Shown piece by piece: positions 6,143 to 10,464 of a DNA stretch of 10,464 nt (the first letter of the stretch is position 1; each line of letters opens with the position of its first letter). The notes beneath the pieces were generated by a model. It did no database searches. It was not told where the DNA came from and saw only the letters and a list, made by a program, of their open reading frames with translations. Made by a program: the position numbers and the translations under genes. This stretch comes from Filomicrobium sp. (GTDB lineage Bacteria; Pseudomonadota; Alphaproteobacteria; Rhizobiales; Hyphomicrobiaceae), in the NCBI GenBank assembly GCA_021775655.1, contig JAJFHK010000455.1:1-10464 (forward strand), in the 5' to 3' direction.

Positions 6143-6685
6143 CTATGACCGTGAGCCACGTTCAGTACGCTTGGCCTGTCCCAAATAGAGGACATTTCGT
6201 TGCGATTGGACAACACGTGCCCTGCTGCCGGTCTCTATTTTAGGACCGTCTGTTCTCTTTGAGGGACCGTGATCTTCTTTTTTCGAGACTTTCCAGTACA
6301 GAAAGTCCTTTGTCGCCGGCTCGTCTTCAAATGGCAATTCTGTTAGAATCCAAGTCGGCGCATGAGGAAGCTTATAATGAAAACTGCCTGGCTGATTCTG
6401 CCTTATTAGACCCTTTTCAACGAGTTCCTTTAGAGCGTTCGACGCACTTGTTTTGGAGCAGCGCAATTCCCCGACGATTTCGCGAAGAGAGAGTGAAATG
6501 TCCCCGTTGTTTCGTCCGTTGAAACGACGTTTTAGTTCCGTATAGACGGCTCGTGGAAGTGCTTTCAGGGATCGATAGGCGTCGCTTCTTAGCAACCAAC
6601 TTTCTAGCATCACGAAAGAAGGGCCAAACTTGTTTCGACCCTTATTGTTTACAGGTCGTCGTCTAGGCTTGTTCGGGTTGCTCAT
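6143..6685 (-). CDS. Winged-helix (RepA-like) DNA-binding protein
   Basis: A 180-aa basic protein with a central winged helix-turn-helix. Residues about 28-60 (MLESWLLRSDAYRSLKALPR and following) lead into LSLREIVGELRCSKTSASNA, where the recognition helix is CSKTSASNALKELVEKG; a wing follows (GLIRQNQPGSFHYKLPHAPTW). This arrangement is like the DNA-binding domain of plasmid-type replication initiators and related helix-turn-helix proteins found on integrated elements. The C-terminal third (about 125-180) is charged and probably disordered. The ATG start has GAGG 8 nt upstream. The gene starts 9 nt after the AlpA-like gene, so they form one operon. It may start replication or control the element; a regulator is equally possible. 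No origin iterons were seen nearby. Confidence 0.72.
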   Translation of the reverse strand: MSNPNKPRRRPVNNKGRNKFGPSFVMLESWLLRSDAYRSLKALPRAVYTELKRRFNGRNNGDISLSLREIVGELRCSKTSASNALKELVEKGLIRQNQPGSFHYKLPHAPTWILTELPFEDEPATKDFLYWKVSKKEDHGPSKRTDGPKIETGSRARVVQSQRNVLYLGQAKRTERGSRS

Positions 6686-6694
6686 GACCGGACC

Positions 6695-6910
6695 TCACTT
6701 GACACGATCCGAAGTGGAAGCACGCCGGTTTTCGAGCAGCCAGGCATCTAAATCATCAGGTCGATAGACGACGCGTCGACCTAATTTGATGAACCGTGGC
6801 CCACCGCCACGAAGCCGCATCTTCTCGAATGTTGATGAACTTGAGCCGCAATATTCTGCGGCTTCGGTAGTGCGAAGCATCTTGTGCCTGGAGGTAGTGT
6901 TGTTCTGCAT
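6695..6910 (-). CDS. AlpA/excisionase-type helix-turn-helix protein
   Basis: A 71-aa DNA-binding protein of the AlpA/MerR-like 'helix-turn-helix 17' type. LRTTEAAEYCGSSSSTFEKM is the helix-turn-helix and RFIKLGRRVVYRPDDLDAWL is the wing and final helix, which is the standard pattern of excisionase-family proteins. Such proteins are recombination directionality factors or activators of integrase genes on prophages and islands. The ATG at 6908-6910 is chosen; a TTG five codons upstream (6925) is an in-frame alternative, and neither has a strong ribosome binding site. It heads the operon with the winged-helix gene (gap 9 nt). Its presence supports a mobile origin for this region even though no integrase lies within the window. 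Confidence 0.83.
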   Translation of the reverse strand: MQNNTTSRHKMLRTTEAAEYCGSSSSTFEKMRLRGGGPRFIKLGRRVVYRPDDLDAWLLENRRASTSDRVK

Positions 6911-6925
6911 CGTCTTGCCATCCAA

Positions 6926-7043
6926 TCAAGAGCCGGGAAACGCCCGGACCGTGATGGCAATATGCGCTGGTTCAGAGAAATTGCTGGCTGGAAATGGTTG
7001 AGAATGGCGGAAATAGCGAACGCAAAATTTGAAACCGAGAGAC
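6926..7043. other. Intergenic region with a small hairpin before the AlpA-like gene
   Basis: CCGGG (6934-6938) and CCCGG (6944-6948) form a 5-bp stem with a 5-nt loop, about 25 nt upstream of the AlpA-like start. It could be a leader hairpin or an operator. No T-tract follows on the minus strand and no good promoter pair was found. Confidence 0.3.
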
Positions 7044-8075
7044 TTACTCTTCAGATTGTAGGGGCGAAAGCCAACTTGGCAGATGATATCGAATTGTGCC
7101 TACCGGAATATCACGCCCATGGATCTCCATCGCCCATTCTGACAATCGACGAGCTAATTCGTGATGCGACATGCTATCCGGGATACCTTCGAAGTGTACT
7201 ATGCGAATAAGCTCGCCCGTGACCAACTCCAAATGTGGCCTACGTTTACGCCCCGCGGTGCTCTTCTTCTTCTCGACACGGTCGGAGACTGCTTGCTCAT
7301 CTGCATCCTGAGCGCCAGACGGTCGCTCGTCAGCCAGTAATTTCTCAAAGCTGGCGCGTTCGAAGAAGATCCAATGTTGGTCATTGTCACTTTTAGAGGC
7401 GTGAGGCGGCACTGGATTCATACGACAAGATTCGAAACGTAACCAAGCGTGCTCGTAGTTCCAGCAAGAAGAATCTAAGGCTGTAAGCGCCCCTCCTACT
7501 CTCGGCCTCGTCGCTGACAGAAGCTCGCCATCTCTGCATAACCGGGACAAGCGAAGACACAGCATTGCGAATGGTCGATATTTCGACCAGCTCTCTTCAC
7601 TCTCACGCATTGCTATTTCGCAGGCTTCCGACCACTCTTTTTGAGATGGGAAGTCGCCAAAAGAATCGGATCCATCCTCGGCGGAGTGTAAAGGATTTCT
7701 CTGGCCGAAAATTGGATCAGGCGAGGAAAAATCCTTCTCCGCCATCCGCATTGAGTATGCTGTTGAATGAGACCTTAGCAACTCTACGCCCCGAATAAGT
7801 GATTCCCTTTCCATGTAGACCGTAAGTTTTTCGGGAAGCGAATTCGTCAAGGTTGTTCTGGCCGATTCGTCAGACCAGCTCTCTCCAATCAGATGTTTGC
7901 CGTATTCTTGGATCGCGTGACCAGAAAAAATGCATGCCTTCGTATTGTCTGGCCAAGCTTTCGGATTTTGCCAGAAGCTGACGCGAGGATCGAGCTGCCA
8001 TGCAGCACCTAGGCCTGCAAGGCCACCCATGAGAGCATTTCCAGGCCTCACCATCATCATACTCCGACCAATCAT
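7044..8075 (-). CDS. Hypothetical 343-aa protein with a possible C-terminal DNA-binding segment
   Basis: I do not recognise a named family, although similar proteins with a 'WQ.DPRVSFWQ.PKAWPD' start and a 'WNYEHAWLRFESCRMNP' middle sit near AlpA-like genes on integrated elements of alphaproteobacteria. The middle is acidic (around residues 110-150). A lysine/arginine-rich linker (EKKKSTAGRKRR) precedes a C-terminal segment (about 285-343, ending GTIRYHLPSWLSPLQSEE) that could be a small winged helix. There are no membrane segments. The ATG at 8075 has no ribosome binding site; an ATG seven codons in (8054) has GGAG 7 nt upstream and is a good alternative. It lies 134 nt before the AlpA-like gene on the same strand and is divergent from the MmeI-like gene. 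The coding call is good, function unknown. Confidence 0.72.
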   Translation of the reverse strand: MIGRSMMMVRPGNALMGGLAGLGAAWQLDPRVSFWQNPKAWPDNTKACIFSGHAIQEYGKHLIGESWSDESARTTLTNSLPEKLTVYMERESLIRGVELLRSHSTAYSMRMAEKDFSSPDPIFGQRNPLHSAEDGSDSFGDFPSQKEWSEACEIAMRESEESWSKYRPFAMLCLRLSRLCRDGELLSATRPRVGGALTALDSSCWNYEHAWLRFESCRMNPVPPHASKSDNDQHWIFFERASFEKLLADERPSGAQDADEQAVSDRVEKKKSTAGRKRRPHLELVTGELIRIVHFEGIPDSMSHHELARRLSEWAMEIHGRDIPVGTIRYHLPSWLSPLQSEE

Positions 8076-8234
8076 AGAGATGAAAATTCAGATTGATCGG
8101 TGGAAGAACATCCTGGCAACATGGTGACGGTCAAAGCGAATACTGGCGCGTATGCACAATTCTGAGAACGCGGGCGCAATTAGCGGCGGCAAATTGCTTC
8201 CCAAATCACTTTGCGGCTCGCTATCCTACTGTGC
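8076..8234. other. Divergent intergenic region
   Basis: This stretch separates the minus-strand 343-aa gene from the plus-strand MmeI-like gene and should carry promoters for both. No clear -35/-10 pair, terminator or repeat was seen. The sequence becomes GC-richer to the right. Confidence 0.3.
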
Positions 8235-10464
8235 ATGACAACAGCGGTGGACAACTCGTCGATTGATGCCTTCATTGAGCGCTGGGCCAAGTCCAGTGGG
8301 GCGGAGCGCGCCAACTTCCACAGCTTCATCACTGAGCTTTGCGACCTGATCGGCGTCGAGAAGCCGCGCCCGGCACATGAGGATCACGATCTCAACGATT
8401 ACGCTTTCGAGCGAGGCGTGAAGTTCAAAGAACACGATGGCAAGGAGTCTCAGGGCTGGATCGACATTTACAAACGCGGCAGCTTCGTCATGGAAGCCAA
8501 ACAGAGCCGCGAGAAGGGCCGCCCAAAGGAACTGAGGTTCGCCGGTCAACCTGACCTCTTCGTTCCCGACTACAAGCCGCGAGGCGAGCGCAGCGCCAAC
8601 CGCGCGTGGGACCAGTTGATGATCAGTGCGCGGCGGCAAGCTCAGGATTATGCCCGCGCTCTTCCCGTCAGCCACGGCTGGCCGCCGTTCGTTCTTGTCT
8701 GCGATGTCGGTCACTGCATCGAGGTCTATGCCGACTTCTCTGGCCAGGGGAAAAACTACGCACAATTCCCAGACCGGCAGGGCTTTCGCGTCTACCTCGC
8801 TGACCTGCGCAACGAAGAAACCCGTCGGCGCCTCAAGCAAATCTGGGAAGAGCCCGCTGCTCTCGATCCGGCGCGGCACGCCGCCAAGGTCACGCGCGAG
8901 ATTGCCAAACGCCTTGCCGAAGTATCCAAGGGGCTGGAGCAGCGCGGGCACGATGCTGAGGACGTGGCGCTGTTCCTCATGCGTTGTCTCTTCACGATGT
9001 TCGCCGAAGACGTGGAGCTATTGCCGAAGGAGAGCTTCGCGCAGCTTCTGAAGGAGGCCGCACGCGACCCGAACCAGTTCGCGCCCATGGTTGTGAGCAG
9101 TTGTGGCTTGCGATGGATAAGGGCGATTTTGCCTATGCCCTTCGGCGGCAGGTGAAGAGATTCAACGGCAAACTGTTCAAAAATGCCAAGGCTCTCACGC
9201 TGCAACGCGAAGAGATTGGAGAACTTGCAGCAGCGGCTACCTACGACTGGCGAGACGTTGAAGTTGCCATCTTCGGCACGCTATTGGAGCAGGCCCTCGA
9301 TAAGGATGAACGCGCCAGACTCGGAGCCCATTACACACCGCGTCCCTATGTTGAGCGATTGGTCGTTGTCACCGTCATTGAACCTCTGCGGCAAGAGTGG
9401 GCACAGGTGCAGGCCACGGCTGAGCGCTATAGGTTCGAGGCTGATGAGTTATCTGCCGAGACTGAGAGCCGCGCCCAGCGCCTCAAAGAGAAGGACCAAA
9501 GGGAACTGGACGCGATACGAGATGCCCGGTCTGAGGTGCGTCGCATCCGCCAGCAGTCCGTTCAAGCCATTCTCGATTATCATAAGCGGCTTTGTGAAAC
9601 CCGCATTCTTGACCCCGCCTGTGGAACCGGAAACTTCCTCTACGTCTCGCTTGAATTGATGAAGCGGCTGGAAGGCGAAGTGCTGGAAGCTCTTGCCGAT
9701 CTTGGCGGCCAAGAGGCGCTTGCGCTCGACAAGCAAACGGTAGACCCGCACCAGTTCCTTGGCCTCGAACTCAATCCGCGTGCTGCGGCTATTGCGGAAC
9801 TGGTAATCTGGCTCGGGGTACCTGCAATGGCACTTCCGTACCAAGGGTGCTGCGCCTTCCGAGCCAATCTTGAGGGACTTCAAGAACATCGCCGTAATGG
9901 ACGCGGTGCTAACCTGGGATGGGTATCCCCTCCCCACGGTGGAAGAACGCAGCGGTGCGCGAGTTGAGACTTTCCCGAATGCCAGACTGCCCGACTGGTG
10001 GAAGAAGCCAGAAGACCAACCGCGATTTATCGTTGGCAACCCGCCTTTTATTGGAGGTGCGAACATCCGGTCTGCGCTGGGCGACGCTTACGCCGAAGCA
10101 CTCTGGCGGTTGCATTCGCAAATCAACGACAGCGCCGATTTCGTTATGTATTGGTGGGACCGTGCGGCACAGATCGTGGCCCAAAACGGTGTCACAGAGC
10201 GGTTCGGCTTCGTCACGACGAACTCGATCACCCAGACGTTCAGCCGCCGTACCGTGGCCCGGCACCTGGAAGCGAAGAAACCCGTTTCGCTTATCATGGC
10301 GATTCCCGACCACCCCTGGACAAAAGCGACCGATAACGCTGCCGCAGTTCGCATTGCGATGACGGTCGCAATGCCGGGCAAACATTCCGGTGTATTGCGA
10401 GTAGTAACCCATGAAGCTGCGCTGGACACAGATCAGCCGGAGATCGATTTCGAAATCCACCTAG
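8235..10464 (+). pseudogene. MmeI-like fused restriction-modification enzyme (N6-adenine methyltransferase), two frameshifts, right end cut by window
   Basis: Three reading frames together give one MmeI-type (type IIG/IIL) enzyme. Segment 1 (8235 to about 9093) has the N-terminal domain, with a PD-(D/E)xK-like nuclease pattern D(8463)-x9-E(8493)-x-K(8499) in WIDIYKRGSFVMEAK. Segment 2 (about 9096-9817) has the helical spacer, LGAHYTPRPYVE (motif X region), a coiled-coil insert rich in R/E and motif I DPACGTG (9611-9631). Segment 3 (9819 to the window end) has motif IV NPPF (10038-10049) and stays open to the edge. The breaks are an extra dinucleotide near 9091-9096 (AAPMV|EQLW is expected across it) and one extra G in the GGGG run at 9815-9818 (LG|YLQW). 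Together they add 3 nt, so segments 1 and 3 share a frame. ATG at 8235 is preferred over TTG at 8211; neither has a good ribosome binding site. DrmMI of DISARM is a related alternative. Broken gene, sequencing error or phase variation are all possible. Confidence 0.82.

Noticed and set aside
8226..8951. A 241-codon minus-strand open frame
   Set aside because: It is antisense to the MmeI-like N-terminal domain, whose plus-strand product has clear family motifs; the minus frame is a shadow of GC-rich coding sequence.
9449..10066. A 205-codon minus-strand open frame
   Set aside because: It is antisense to the methyltransferase motif I and IV region and has no recognisable motif of its own.
244..10464. 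CRISPR array or plasmid iterons
   Set aside because: No regularly spaced repeats were found; the only direct repeat noticed is the two-copy GGTCGCCACC at 1444-1464.

Overview
The window looks like a piece of an alphaproteobacterial chromosome. The left 1.4 kb is ordinary chromosome and the remaining 9 kb is an accessory, defence-type island that begins at a tRNA-Thr gene. The alphaproteobacterial assignment is an inference from the type of tRNA-Thr, the DUF1127-like small gene and the general look of the island proteins. No species can be named from sequence alone.

Left flank (1-1396): a manganese-responsive MntR regulator with all six expected metal ligands, a shared terminator hairpin, a convergent small DUF1127-like gene, and a complete tRNA-Thr(TGT) with encoded CCA. 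The tRNA is the last clearly core feature and a plausible integration site.

Island part 1 (1397-4488, all minus strand): a small HGG-motif zinc-ribbon-like protein beside the tRNA, a badly decayed IS3-type transposase fragment readable only across three frames, and a two-gene operon coding an ABC/OLD-type ATPase followed after 5 nt by a DUF4435 TOPRIM-like protein. This pair has the architecture of the PARIS anti-phage system (AriA + AriB). It is visibly more AT-rich than its surroundings.

Island part 2 (4489-8075): about 0.9 kb without a convincing gene, but holding a compact foldable element (4634-4697) upstream of the PARIS-like operon. Four minus-strand genes follow, of a kind often found together on integrated elements: a 231-aa protein of unknown function, a winged-helix RepA-like protein, an AlpA/excisionase-type DNA-binding protein and a 343-aa protein of unknown function. 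No integrase is in the window.

Island part 3 (8235-10464, plus strand, GC-richer, running off the right edge): a large MmeI-like fused restriction-modification enzyme with an N-terminal PD-(D/E)xK-like nuclease motif, methyltransferase motif I (DPACGTG) and motif IV (NPPF). Two small indels break it, and together they restore the frame. Known PARIS systems respond to phage anti-restriction proteins, so a PARIS-like operon next to a restriction-modification gene makes functional sense as layered defence. Here the restriction enzyme appears disabled unless the indels are sequencing errors or the gene is phase-variable.
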